Assembly (NCBI GenBank): GCA_016792845.1
Contig: JAEUKH010000029.1
Coordinates: forward strand, 124,001-188,000
Length of the DNA stretch: 64,000 nucleotides
Direction of reading: 5' to 3'
DNA from: Myxococcales bacterium
GTDB taxonomy: Bacteria; Myxococcota_A; Polyangia; Polyangiales; Ga0077539
The notes under the pieces: generated by a model
The model's input: the letters and a program-made list of their open reading frames with translations, nothing else
Database searches by the model: none
Told to the model about the DNA's origin: nothing
Translations under genes and position numbers: made by a program
Shown here: piece by piece, positions 9,007 through 18,065 of the stretch
How positions within the stretch are numbered: the first letter of the stretch is position 1
Layout of the letters: the number at the start of each line of letters is the position of its first letter

Positions 9007-10065
9007 TCACCACCACTCCCAGTGCCAGGCCTCGGTGGGCACGGTGCGGCGAAAGCCGAAGCGGCGCCCGTTGCGGTCGAGCCAGCGCAGCACCCCGGGC
9101 GTCGAGGTGTTGAGGTCGACCGCGTGACCGCTCTGGTGGTTCGAATGCCCCGGGAGCGCCGCGAGGTTGCCCTGCCCGCGGCGGTACGCGCGGTAGAGGG
9201 CTTGCTGGTGCTCCATCGTGCGAAAGCCCGAGACGATGCGCAGACGCACGCCGTCGTGCAGGGCGGCGTCGTACATGCGTCGGTACGCGCTCGCGGTGTG
9301 CACCTCGACGGGCTTGTTGTCGATGCGGGTCACGGTGATACGGTTCGGGTGCCCTTCGACGTATCCGAGCGCGGGCCCCTCGGGCACGGCGTCGCTGTTG
9401 ACCACCCGCGAGCGCCCCGTGGCGCCGTTGGGGGGGGCCGCGGCGGCGGCCGCGGGGGGCGTGGCGGCGGCCGCGGCGGCGGCGACCGGGGCCGTGATCG
9501 CGGCGGCGGCCATGGCGGCCATGGCGGTCGAGCTCGGGCGCGCGGGCGAAGGGGCGGGGCTCGGCGCGGCGGGGGCGGGCTCGTCGAGGTCGTCCATCAC
9601 GCCGTCGCCGGCGGTTTCGGGGTTGGCCTCCTGGCCTGTGCCGACGACACCGGGGGCCGTCGCAGCGGCGGCCGCGGGGGGCGTCGCGGGCCCTGGCAAA
9701 AGCCCCGAGAGCGCCGCGGCGACCGCCCCCGGGGGGCTCTCGGCGGGGCCCGTCGCGGCCGCCCTCGGCGCCGGAATCATGAACGGATTCGGCGCGTTGT
9801 CGGCCTCCATCACCCCGAGCGCGCTGCCCGCGAGCATGGCCCCGAGGAGCGTGCCCACGAGGCTCACCGACAACAACGTCGCCGTGGCCGATCGCCTCGG
9901 AGCCTCGCGCCGCGGCGTCTCGACCTGCAACGGCGGGATCGAGGCCATCGCCCGGGCTGAAGCGGTATCGACCGTGGCGGGCACGGGCTCGGCGCCCTCG
10001 ACGAGGGCCGCTGGGGCAGACGACGGTGAAGCCACGGCAGAGCCTCGAAGGGTGACGATTTTCAC
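9007..10065 (-). CDS. D-alanyl-D-alanine carboxypeptidase, VanY/M15B type, membrane-anchored
   Basis: The 352-residue protein uses a GTG start. A membrane helix (about residues 60-85) is followed by a long Ala/Pro low-complexity linker and a C-terminal LAS/M15B zinc peptidase domain. The zinc-site motifs SNHQSGHAVDL and EAWHWEWW are both intact, the latter at the extreme C-terminus. The enzyme should trim D-Ala-D-Ala or related peptide ends of peptidoglycan in the periplasm. The linker probably lets the enzyme reach the wall from the inner membrane. It lies 33 bases after the HicB-like gene and 7 bases before the amine oxidase. Confidence 0.87.
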   Translation of the reverse strand: MKIVTLRGSAVASPSSAPAALVEGAEPVPATVDTASARAMASIPPLQVETPRREAPRRSATATLLSVSLVGTLLGAMLAGSALGVMEADNAPNPFMIPAPRAAATGPAESPPGAVAAALSGLLPGPATPPAAAAATAPGVVGTGQEANPETAGDGVMDDLDEPAPAAPSPAPSPARPSSTAMAAMAAAAITAPVAAAAAAATPPAAAAAAPPNGATGRSRVVNSDAVPEGPALGYVEGHPNRITVTRIDNKPVEVHTASAYRRMYDAALHDGVRLRIVSGFRTMEHQQALYRAYRRGQGNLAALPGHSNHQSGHAVDLNTSTPGVLRWLDRNGRRFGFRRTVPTEAWHWEWW

Positions 10066-10098
10066 GCACCCGTCAAGCAGAGAGCAACGATTGCGCCC

Positions 10099-10437
10099 TC
10101 AGTCGAAGCGCTCGTGGGGCTGCACATACCGCACCTCGACGGGCCCGACGTCGGTCTCGACGGTCTGCCAGGTCACCACCGGGGCGCTCTCGGCCACCGT
10201 CCACAGGGCGGTATTGGGCGAGGCCTGGCGGGGCGAGAACATCGCGTCGATGGCGAGGTGCGCCGCGATGCTGGTGGCCACCCTGACCTTCACCGCGCTC
10301 ATGGTCTGGGCCGAGACGCCCATGTCAAGGTCGAGGCAATGGGCGCTCCAGCGGCGCGAACGACCCGGCGTACGGAGCGGCGCGCGCAAGATCACGGTGT
10401 ACCGCGGGAGGGCCGAAGTCGTGTGGGAGTTTCGCAT
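10099..10437 (-). CDS. Small protein with HicB-like fold signature
   Basis: The 112-residue protein contains the strand-helix pattern SAHCLDLDMGVSAQTMSAVKVR, shown here only as a short match to the HicB antitoxin/RNase-H-like core (usual form: AHCLELD..GDT.EEA). No HicA toxin (small double-stranded-RNA-binding-like protein) lies on either side. No clear ribosome binding site is seen before the ATG. It sits 41 bases after the EEP hydrolase gene on the same strand. It could be a HicB-derived regulator or a free-standing domain. Function is uncertain. Confidence 0.6.
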   Translation of the reverse strand: MRNSHTTSALPRYTVILRAPLRTPGRSRRWSAHCLDLDMGVSAQTMSAVKVRVATSIAAHLAIDAMFSPRQASPNTALWTVAESAPVVTWQTVETDVGPVEVRYVQPHERFD

Positions 10438-10478
10438 GACCAGAGGCGCGGCGCCCTACCATGAGCCCGACCAGGGCA

Positions 10479-11474
10479 TCAAGGCCCCCCGCCGTCAGAT
10501 CGTGGGGCGGGGTTCAAAAACTCGAATTCTGCGGTGATCGCTGCGTGATCAGAGCCAGCGAAGCCCTCTCGCGCGAAGCGCTGCCAGTGGGCGCTGACGC
10601 TCTCGGGCACGAGCCGCGCGGGGGCCCCGGCCACGAACCACACATGGTCGATGGCGCGGGTCACCCCGTCGAACACATAGGTGTGGGCCCGCTCGGGGGC
10701 GCGCGGGTCGACGGCCCGCACGAGGCGCCCTCCGCGGCCGAGCGCTTCGAGCGGCGCCGACTCGGGCACGTCGTTGAGGTCGCCGGCGAGCACCACGATG
10801 CGCTCGGGCGCGGCCTCGGCGTAGCGCAAGATGATCTCTCGGGCCCCTTCGGCCTCGGCGAGGCGTCGCCCGGGGTCGTCGTTGCGCTGCGAGCGAAAAT
10901 GCGCACAAAACACGGTGACGCCCGCGGCCTCGCGGTCGAGGTCGAGGTCGAGGTCGACCTGAAGAAACTCGCGGGCGAAGACGGTGCTCGACCCGTCGGG
11001 GCGCCGCAGCATGGCCTCGCGGTGTCGCTGCACGGCCCGCGCGGGCCAGCGGGCCACCAGGGCGACGTCGACGCTCGCGGCGAAGCCGGTCTCGCCCAAG
11101 ACGGCCGTCGGGTACCCCGGCAGCGCGCGGGTGATGGCGTCGAGGGCGGGCTGGTTCTCGACCTCTTCGAGGCACACGAGGTCGGCGTCGAGTTGGGCGA
11201 TGCCGCGGGCGATTTCGAGGCTCCGCGCCGCGAAGGCTTCGGGCGAGGGCTGGGCCTCGAAGTCGCCGGGCCCGCAGCGGCCTGAGTCGCAGACGGGGTC
11301 GAAGTGCCTGCGAACGTTGAAGTTTGCGACGCGCAGGGTGCGCCGCGGCGGGGGCGACGCGTCGCGTGGTGCGCGGGTGACGTCGTCGAAGACCGGGGCG
11401 AGAGGTAAGGGCTCGCGGCAAGCGCCGAGCGCCGCGGCGAGGCCCAGTGCGAGCGTGCGTGACCCGGGGCGCAT
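10479..11474 (-). CDS. Secreted lipoprotein of the endonuclease/exonuclease/phosphatase (EEP) fold
   Basis: The 331-residue protein starts at an ATG that gives a short lipoprotein signal (MRPGSRTLALGLAAALGAC). The EEP fold is shown by RVANFNVRRHF (Asn of motif 1), LVCLEEVEN (metal-binding Glu), VVLAGDLNDVPES (Asp-x-Asn) and the final GSDHAAI (catalytic His/Asp). Extracellular members cleave DNA, phosphodiesters or phospholipids. It could be a surface nuclease or a sphingomyelinase-like enzyme, and the exact substrate is unknown. A longer upstream start is possible but would destroy the signal peptide. Confidence 0.85.
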   Translation of the reverse strand: MRPGSRTLALGLAAALGACREPLPLAPVFDDVTRAPRDASPPPRRTLRVANFNVRRHFDPVCDSGRCGPGDFEAQPSPEAFAARSLEIARGIAQLDADLVCLEEVENQPALDAITRALPGYPTAVLGETGFAASVDVALVARWPARAVQRHREAMLRRPDGSSTVFAREFLQVDLDLDLDREAAGVTVFCAHFRSQRNDDPGRRLAEAEGAREIILRYAEAAPERIVVLAGDLNDVPESAPLEALGRGGRLVRAVDPRAPERAHTYVFDGVTRAIDHVWFVAGAPARLVPESVSAHWQRFAREGFAGSDHAAITAEFEFLNPAPRSDGGGP

Positions 11475-11616
11475 CGCAGCGAGACAGAGCACACCGAGGG
11501 GCTCGGGGGCAAACGGCGATTGTCGGCGCCCGAGACGGCGCCCAGATACCCCACGGGGCGGCGGTCTTGTGCTAGAGGCCACCGGCCAACGACCCCTCTC
11601 TGGAGTTATTGCTGAA

Positions 11617-14600
11617 ATGCAGATTGCCTTCAACGCGACCTTGTCTGACCGCGCACCTTCGGCCGAGGGTGCGGCGCCGCGTACGCCGACCGCGACCCTG
11701 ACCCCCGGGGTCGAGGGGTTTACCTATTCGCAGTTGCGTGACCCGACCTCGCTGGCGCGGCTCTTGTCAGCGTTTGACGCTTTCGCGGCGGCCCAGGTCG
11801 CGCCCGAGCTGTGGGCGAAATACCTCGAATACCGCGACACCCAGGGGGCCGCGATGGGGCCCGAGGCGGTGTCTGAGGTGCTCATCGCGGTGGCCCCGGT
11901 GCTGGGCGATTTCATCGCGAAGCTCTTCAACGTTGAAGACCAGCGCGGGGCCCTCAAGGCCGAGATCGTCGGCGAGTCGGTGATCTTTGAGTTCAAGCGC
12001 GAGTTCTTGAAGAAGCGCACGCTGAAGCGCAAGCGGGCCGAGATCGAGGCGCTCTCGACCGAGGCGCGGGCGAGCCTCGACGCCGCCGCCCGGGGCATCC
12101 TCTCGGCCGCCACCGGCCTCGCCAATCATTGGAACGACGAGCGCGAGGTCGCCGCCGCGGTGATGGCCCTCTTGCGCGCCGAAGACACCTTCCGCAAGGC
12201 CCTCGCGCGTGGCGGCGTGGTGAGCACCGAAGACGACCTCGCGCGGGCCGCCGCGCTGGCCCTGGCCTTCGCCGCCGCCCCCGCGGTGCGCGGGCAGCTC
12301 GGGGCTGAGTTTCGCGCTGAAGCGGGCGACGACGCCGCGGCGGCCCAGGTGTACGGCGCGGCCCTCGACGTCATCGACCGCTGGTGCCTCCTGCGCATGG
12401 TCGACCCCGGGTACGACCACCACTGGGTCTCGCTGCGCCTGCCCAAGACCCTCGATTTTCAGAACCTCGTGCCCTTGCGTCGGCCCAACAAAGACGTGCC
12501 CGAGATGATGGTCGGGGCGCACCACCTTCGCGAGCGCGACGGCTTCGCGCTCACCGACCGCCGGGCCTCGCTGCGCGAATCGCTCAACGAGGTCGATTAC
12601 TGCATCTATTGCCACGACCGTAACAAAGACTCATGCAGCAAGGGCCTGCGCGAGAAGACCGGCGCGATCAAGCCCAACGCCCTCGGCATCGCCCTCAACG
12701 GCTGCCCCCTCGACGAGAAGATCTCTGAGGCCCACTACCTCAAAGGCCGCGGCGACAGCCTCGCGGCCCTCGCGGTGGTGATGGTCGACAACCCCATGCT
12801 GCCCGGCACCGGTCATCGCATCTGCAATGACTGCATGAAGGCTTGCATCTATCAGAAGCAAGAGCCGGTCAACATCCCCCAGATCGAGACCAGCATCTTG
12901 ACCGACGTGGTCAACGGGCGATGGGGCTTCGAGATCTACGACCTTCTGACCCGCTTCAACCCGCTCCGCGCGGTGCGGCCGGTGGCGCTCCCGCACAACG
13001 GCAAGCGCGTGCTGGTGGTGGGCATGGGCCCGGCGGGGTACACCCTCTCGGCCTGGCTGCTCAATGAAGGCTTCGGGGTCGTGGGCATCGACGGTCTGAA
13101 GATCGAGCCGCTGCCGAGCTACCTTCTTGATTCACCGATCGAAGATTTCGCGTCGCACTACGTCGAGCTCGACGAGCGCGTGCTCTTGGGCTTCGGCGGC
13201 GTCAGCGAGTACGGCATCACCGTGCGGTGGGATAAAAACTTTCTCACCATGGTGTATCTCACCCTCGCGCGCCGGGCGACCTTCGCGGTGCACGGCGGCG
13301 TTCGCTTCGGCGGCACCCTCGACGTCGACGACGCGTGGGCCCTCGGCTTCGACCATGTGGCCATCGCGGCGGGCGCGGGCAAGCCGACCCTCGTCGACAT
13401 CCCCAATGGGCTCGCGCGCGGCATCCGCCAGGCCTCAGACTTCTTGATGGCCCTTCAGCTCTCGGGGGCCTACAAAGAGACCTCGCTGGCCAACCTCCCG
13501 GTGCGGCTGCCGGCCTTGGTCATTGGCGGCGGCCTCACCGCCATCGACACGGCCACCGAGCTGCGGGCGTACTACATCGGCCAGGCCGAGAAGACCCTCG
13601 CCCGGTACGAGGTGCTGGTCGCCGAGCTCGGCGAAGCGGCGGTGCTGCGCGGGTTCACCGCCGAAGAGCGCGAGGTGCTGAGCGAGCTCCTTGAGCACGG
13701 CGCGGCCGTTCGGGCCGAGCGGGCCGCCGCGGCGCTTGAGGGGCGGGCGCCGCGATTCAACGCCCTGCTCGACGCGTGGGGCGGCGTCACCATCGCGTAC
13801 CGCCGCACCCTGGCCGACTCACCGGCCTATCGGCTCAACCATGAAGAGGTCGAGAAGTGCTTCGAAGAGGGCGTACGGATCGCCGAGAAGCTCTCGCCCA
13901 AGGCCGCCCTGGTCGACGAGCACGGCGCCGTCAAGGCCCTGCAATTCGACCGAATGAACATCGTCGAGGGCAAGCTCGTGGCCACCGGCGAGGTGGTCGA
14001 GCTGCCCGCGCGCACGGTCTGCATCGCCGCGGGCACGGCCCCGAACGTGACCTACGAGCGCGAGCTCCCCGGGAGCTTCGTGATGAACCCGAAGACCAAG
14101 GCCTTCGAGCAACACCGGGCGGTGCGCGACGCCGCGGGCGCGCTCTCGCTGGTGCCCGACGCCAAGGGCTTCTTCACCTCGCACATGGGCCCCGCGGGGC
14201 AGCTCGTGAGCTTCTACGGTGACAACCACCCGGTGTATGCGGGCTCGGTGGTGAAGGCCATGGCCAGCGGCAAAGACGGGTACCGCGCCGTGGCCGAGCT
14301 CTTCGCGCACCTGGAGTTGACCGCCGAGACGCAGCCCGGCCGCGACGCGGGCTGGCAGGTCTTCAAAGACCATGTGGCCGAGCAGCTCTCGGCGACGGTG
14401 CACGAGGTCAAGCGTTTGACGCCCACCATCGTCGAGGTGGTGGTGAAGGCCCCGCTGGCTTCAAAGAAGTTTCACCCGGGGCAGTTCTACAGGCTTCAAA
14501 ACTTTGAAATGTTGTCGAGAGTGGTCGACAACACCCGCCTCGCGATGGAGGGCCTCGCCCTCACCGGCGCGTGGACCGACCCCGAAGCGGGCCTCCTCTC

Positions 14601-15360
14601 GATGATCGCCCTTGAGATGGGGGCGAGCTCGAAGCTCATGGCCACGCTCAGGGTGGGCGAGCCGGTGGTGGTGATGGGGCCCACCGGGGCGCCGACCGAG
14701 ATCCCGAAGAACGAGAAGGTGATCTTGGTGGGCGGCGGCCTCGGCAACGCCGTGCTCTTCTCAATCGGCAAGGCGCTCCGGGCGAACGGCTGCGAGGTGG
14801 TGTACTTCGCGGGCTACCGCAACCCGCAAGACGTCTTCAGGATGGGCGACATCGAGGCCAGCGCCGACCAGGTGATCTGGGCCACCGATGTGGGGCCCGC
14901 GATCGCGCCGCGGCGGCTCCAAGACGTGGGCTTTGTGGGCAACATCGTGCAAGCGATGGTGGCCTACGCCAACGGCACCCTCGGGGTGAAGAAGGTCGAG
15001 CTCGCGGCCTGCGAGCGCCTCCTCTGCATCGGCAGCGACCGCATGATGGACGCCGTGCGCCGCGCGCGGCACGAGATCCTCAAGGCGCACCTGAAGCCCG
15101 GTCACGTCGCCCTCGGGAGCATCAACTCGCCCATGCAATGCATGATGAAAGAGATCTGCGCCCAGTGCCTCCAGCGCCACGTCGACCCGGTGACGGGCAA
15201 GGTGAGCGTGGTGTTTACGTGCTTCAATCAAGATCAAGAGCTCGACCGGGTCGACTTCCCGTTCTTGAATGAGCGATTGAAGCAGGGCGGCATGGCCGAG
15301 AAGCTGTCGAACCTCTGGCTTGAGCGTCTCTTGAAGGTGGGCGACATCGCCCGCATCTGA
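11617..15360 (+). CDS. Large multidomain flavoprotein: helical N-domain, GltD-like NAD(P)/FAD oxidoreductase and PyrK-like reductase
   Basis: The 1247-residue protein starts at an ATG with GGAG 11 bases upstream. Residues 1-320 are helical and unrecognised. Cys motifs CIYC-x7-C (329-340), NGCPLDEK, and CNDCMKAC (403-410) match the Fe-S region of the glutamate synthase small subunit. Two dinucleotide folds follow (GMGPAGY near 469; IGGGLTAID near 637). From about 928 comes a ferredoxin-reductase/PyrK-type module with FHPGQFYRL, GGGLGNAV and a terminal CMMKEICAQC plus a later Cys (near 1172-1196), a likely [2Fe-2S] site. It probably moves electrons between NAD(P)H and an unknown acceptor. No gltB, pyrD or preA is adjacent. 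Confidence 0.86.
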   Translation: MQIAFNATLSDRAPSAEGAAPRTPTATLTPGVEGFTYSQLRDPTSLARLLSAFDAFAAAQVAPELWAKYLEYRDTQGAAMGPEAVSEVLIAVAPVLGDFIAKLFNVEDQRGALKAEIVGESVIFEFKREFLKKRTLKRKRAEIEALSTEARASLDAAARGILSAATGLANHWNDEREVAAAVMALLRAEDTFRKALARGGVVSTEDDLARAAALALAFAAAPAVRGQLGAEFRAEAGDDAAAAQVYGAALDVIDRWCLLRMVDPGYDHHWVSLRLPKTLDFQNLVPLRRPNKDVPEMMVGAHHLRERDGFALTDRRASLRESLNEVDYCIYCHDRNKDSCSKGLREKTGAIKPNALGIALNGCPLDEKISEAHYLKGRGDSLAALAVVMVDNPMLPGTGHRICNDCMKACIYQKQEPVNIPQIETSILTDVVNGRWGFEIYDLLTRFNPLRAVRPVALPHNGKRVLVVGMGPAGYTLSAWLLNEGFGVVGIDGLKIEPLPSYLLDSPIEDFASHYVELDERVLLGFGGVSEYGITVRWDKNFLTMVYLTLARRATFAVHGGVRFGGTLDVDDAWALGFDHVAIAAGAGKPTLVDIPNGLARGIRQASDFLMALQLSGAYKETSLANLPVRLPALVIGGGLTAIDTATELRAYYIGQAEKTLARYEVLVAELGEAAVLRGFTAEEREVLSELLEHGAAVRAERAAAALEGRAPRFNALLDAWGGVTIAYRRTLADSPAYRLNHEEVEKCFEEGVRIAEKLSPKAALVDEHGAVKALQFDRMNIVEGKLVATGEVVELPARTVCIAAGTAPNVTYERELPGSFVMNPKTKAFEQHRAVRDAAGALSLVPDAKGFFTSHMGPAGQLVSFYGDNHPVYAGSVVKAMASGKDGYRAVAELFAHLELTAETQPGRDAGWQVFKDHVAEQLSATVHEVKRLTPTIVEVVVKAPLASKKFHPGQFYRLQNFEMLSRVVDNTRLAMEGLALTGAWTDPEAGLLSMIALEMGASSKLMATLRVGEPVVVMGPTGAPTEIPKNEKVILVGGGLGNAVLFSIGKALRANGCEVVYFAGYRNPQDVFRMGDIEASADQVIWATDVGPAIAPRRLQDVGFVGNIVQAMVAYANGTLGVKKVELAACERLLCIGSDRMMDAVRRARHEILKAHLKPGHVALGSINSPMQCMMKEICAQCLQRHVDPVTGKVSVVFTCFNQDQELDRVDFPFLNERLKQGGMAEKLSNLWLERLLKVGDIARI

Positions 15361-15399
15361 GTCACCGCGGTCGGGGCGATCATGCTAAGGCTCTCTGGC

Positions 15400-16284
15400 A
15401 TGATCGCGCGATCAACGGGTCTCTGGGCCTCGGCCGTGTGCGCGGCGCTCTCGGGCTGCCTCGACGAGGGGGCCCCGCTCTTCACCGAAGCGGGCGCTCA
15501 AGACGCCGGGGTCGACGCGGCGGCGCAGCCCTTCGACGGGGGCCTCAGCGCCGACGTTCCGCCGGTGGTGCGCCCCGACGCGGGCGCGCTCAACACCGAC
15601 AACGTGAAGGTCTACGCCCACACCGCGAACACGCTCTACGTGGTCGACCCGCGCCGCCTGAGCGTCACCCGGGTGAACGATTTTCAGTTCTCAGAAGACG
15701 GGCGCGATCACCGCATGACCGACATCGCGGTCAACAGCGCCGACGAGCTCTGGGGCATCACCTTCAACGCGATCTATCGCATCAACCCCAACACCGCGCG
15801 CTGCTTCTATGCGGCCAACTTCAACGGCGGCGATTTCAACGGGCTCTCGTTCGTGCCCGGCACCGAGTTCGACGGCACCCGCGAGGTGCTGATCGCCACG
15901 AGCCGCTCGGGGGGCGTGTTTCGCATCGACACGACCAACGGCCAGGCCACACAGCTCGGCGATTACGGCGCCAACCTCGGCTCAAGCGGCGACGTGGTGA
16001 GCATCGAGAGCGGCGGCACCTTCGCCACGGTGCTCGACGACGACGGCATCGAGCAGCTCGCGCGCATCAACGCCCTCACGGGCCGCGCGACGCTCATCGG
16101 CCCCACCGGGCAGGGCGACATCTGGGGCATCGGGTACTGGCGTCAACGCCTCTTCGGCTTCACCCGCAGCGGCAATTTCGTCACCCTAGACCTCAACAAC
16201 GGTCACGCCACGGTGCTGTCGCGCTCGAATGAGTCTTGGTGGGGCGCTGGGGTGACGACCCTCGCACCCACCGCGCCGCCGTGA
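15400..16284 (+). CDS. Predicted lipoprotein with beta-propeller-like domain
   Basis: The 294-residue protein starts at the ATG at 15400. An earlier in-frame ATG (15382) is less likely because AAGG lies 9 bases before the second and gives a compact signal ending in the lipobox ALSGC. The lipidated Cys is followed by an Asp/Ala/Gly-rich linker (to about residue 75) and a domain with repeated blades of the form YVVDP...VT, YRINP, FRIDTTNGQAT, ARINALTGRAT and VTLDLNNGHAT, as in short beta-propellers. It is probably a surface protein of unknown ligand. It follows the large flavoprotein by 39 bases. Confidence 0.78.
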   Translation: MIARSTGLWASAVCAALSGCLDEGAPLFTEAGAQDAGVDAAAQPFDGGLSADVPPVVRPDAGALNTDNVKVYAHTANTLYVVDPRRLSVTRVNDFQFSEDGRDHRMTDIAVNSADELWGITFNAIYRINPNTARCFYAANFNGGDFNGLSFVPGTEFDGTREVLIATSRSGGVFRIDTTNGQATQLGDYGANLGSSGDVVSIESGGTFATVLDDDGIEQLARINALTGRATLIGPTGQGDIWGIGYWRQRLFGFTRSGNFVTLDLNNGHATVLSRSNESWWGAGVTTLAPTAPP

Positions 16285-16382
16285 GGTGTGCTTCGCAGAA
16301 AAGTTGATGTCCGAAGAGGCGCAATCGGCTCGAAGCCAGAGGCCCGCGCTGCGAAGCTCCGCCCCCACTTGAGGGAGGAGCC

Positions 16383-16685
16383 ATGTACGCATGTCTTTCG
16401 TGTGAGATCGCCGTCGGCGCCGACGCCGTCGCGGCCGAGCTCGGCAAGGTGCTCAGCGGTCGCGAGGTGGTGATGCTGTTTCGAAACACCTTTCTGATCA
16501 CGCTGCCTGACGGTCAGGCGGGGCTGAACGCGCTCAGCCAGGCGATGCAGTCGATCACGGCCAAGCACCCCAAGCTCTTTCAATGGGCCTTGCTGTCGGC
16601 CACCGCGGCGCAGAGCACGCTGTATTGTCAGATCGAAGACAAGCGCCCGGCCACGAGGGCCTTCATCGAGGCCATCACCCAATGA
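16383..16685 (+). CDS. Small conserved-looking cytoplasmic protein, unknown function
   Basis: The 100-residue protein is preceded by a very strong ribosome binding site (GGGAGGAG, ending 3 bases before the ATG), which argues that it is real. It begins with CLSCEIAVG and has a Cys near residue 82. No signal peptide or membrane segment is present. The predicted pattern is an alternating alpha/beta fold. Its stop overlaps the start of the following beta-barrel gene (ATGA), so translation is coupled. The family is not recognised. Confidence 0.7.
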   Translation: MYACLSCEIAVGADAVAAELGKVLSGREVVMLFRNTFLITLPDGQAGLNALSQAMQSITAKHPKLFQWALLSATAAQSTLYCQIEDKRPATRAFIEAITQ

Positions 16686-17827
16686 AGCGCGCGCGCTGCG
16701 GGAGGCGCGCGTGGGCCGCGCTGCCGCTCATGTTGACGTCTCGCGCGCTGGCGCAGCCCGTGATTTCAGCGCCCGCCGAGGCCCCCGTCGCGGTGACCGT
16801 CACCGCGCGACCGGCGGCGCCCCGGGCGCGGTTGCACCCCGCCCACATCGACAGCCCCGACCCTTTCATCGAACAACCCGCGGCGCTCTTTCTTGAGCGC
16901 AATCGCATCTTTCAATCGTTGCCTCACCCGGGGCGCCCGGGCGCGAGGCCGACCTTGCTCTTTGAGGCCGAGGTCGCGCCCCATTTTTTTCTGCACGAGG
17001 GGCTGAGCGGCGCGCTCCGCAGCACGCCGATGGGGCGTTGGGGGTGGGCCTTCGCGGGCTCGCTCACCGTGGTGACGCGGCTCCGGATGGTCGACCCCGA
17101 GCGCTCGTCGCCGGTACGGATGCCCTCGTTTATGCCGCGGGCCCAGCTCCAGGTGTTCTTCTTTCAGATGCCGAACTTGCGCGGCCCGGCGCCGCGGTAC
17201 TGGCTGGTGTCGCCGTCGTTCGCGCTGGCCCATCACTCGAACGGTCAAGACGGATGCACCTTTGACAGCGCCCGCCGCGACGACGCCCTCTGTCAAATGA
17301 ACATCCCGGCCCGCGACCTGGCCGCTCAATTGAACCGCCAGAGCGGCGACTTTTCAACCAACTACCTTTGGGCCACGCTGCACGCCCAACGCGGCTGGGT
17401 CAACCCGCACTCGGGGGCGGTCGCCCGGAGCGTGACCGCGAGCGTCGAGCTTGAGCTGCACCCGCTCTCGATGGGCCCCGGCGGCATCAGCGTCGAGACG
17501 GCGCGGCGCTACGGTCAGACGCGGCTGCGCTTCGGGGCTGAGTACCTCGAAGAGTTCGGCACCCTCCGCGGGCGCGCGCAGCTCGGCGTCGAGCGGGCCT
17601 TCGGCGCTCACCCCGAGGTGAGGCCTTACCGCGTTTGGGCCGAGGTCGCGATCACCTCACACCGATGGCACGGCTTCGGAGGCTTCGCCCGGGTGCACCT
17701 CGGGCAAGACTATTACAACGCGTTCTATGTTGATCAGCTCAACACGCTACAGCTCGGCGTCTTGTGGGATCTCTCTCCGCGGTTGCGCTTCCACGACCCC
17801 GGCGGCGAACTCCCCTCCGAGGGCTGA
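16682..17827 (+). CDS. Outer-membrane beta-barrel protein, phospholipase A1 (OMPLA)-like
   Basis: The 381-residue protein has an N-terminal signal peptide (basic MKRARCGRRAW, then a hydrophobic run to ALAQP) and repeated amphipathic strands rich in Phe, Trp and Tyr, as in outer-membrane barrels. The segment ALAHHSNGQDGC contains the H-x-S-N-G arrangement that holds the catalytic His and Ser of OMPLA, followed by strands with Asn/Tyr (NRQSGDFSTNYLW). If catalytic, it would deacylate outer-membrane phospholipids. The match rests on this motif and the barrel pattern only. It is translationally coupled to the small upstream gene. Confidence 0.65.
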   Translation: MKRARCGRRAWAALPLMLTSRALAQPVISAPAEAPVAVTVTARPAAPRARLHPAHIDSPDPFIEQPAALFLERNRIFQSLPHPGRPGARPTLLFEAEVAPHFFLHEGLSGALRSTPMGRWGWAFAGSLTVVTRLRMVDPERSSPVRMPSFMPRAQLQVFFFQMPNLRGPAPRYWLVSPSFALAHHSNGQDGCTFDSARRDDALCQMNIPARDLAAQLNRQSGDFSTNYLWATLHAQRGWVNPHSGAVARSVTASVELELHPLSMGPGGISVETARRYGQTRLRFGAEYLEEFGTLRGRAQLGVERAFGAHPEVRPYRVWAEVAITSHRWHGFGGFARVHLGQDYYNAFYVDQLNTLQLGVLWDLSPRLRFHDPGGELPSEG

Positions 17828-18065
17828 CCCGGCGTTTGTGAGCGCTCTTCAGGTGCGTTCGATGACCCGCCGATGCGAGGGTCACGGTCGAGCGAGGCGA
17901 TGGCGTCTCAAAGGCTTGAACGAAGAGAACGCACACACGGCAACGAAACCATCAAGCGCGTAGTCGACGGCGCGCGCCGCGCTCTGAAGCGCCTCGCAGA
18001 GAGACGCAGCGTGACCAGCGCCTGCGGGCTCGATCGGGCCCGCGTTCGGAGCCTGATCGAGAGGC

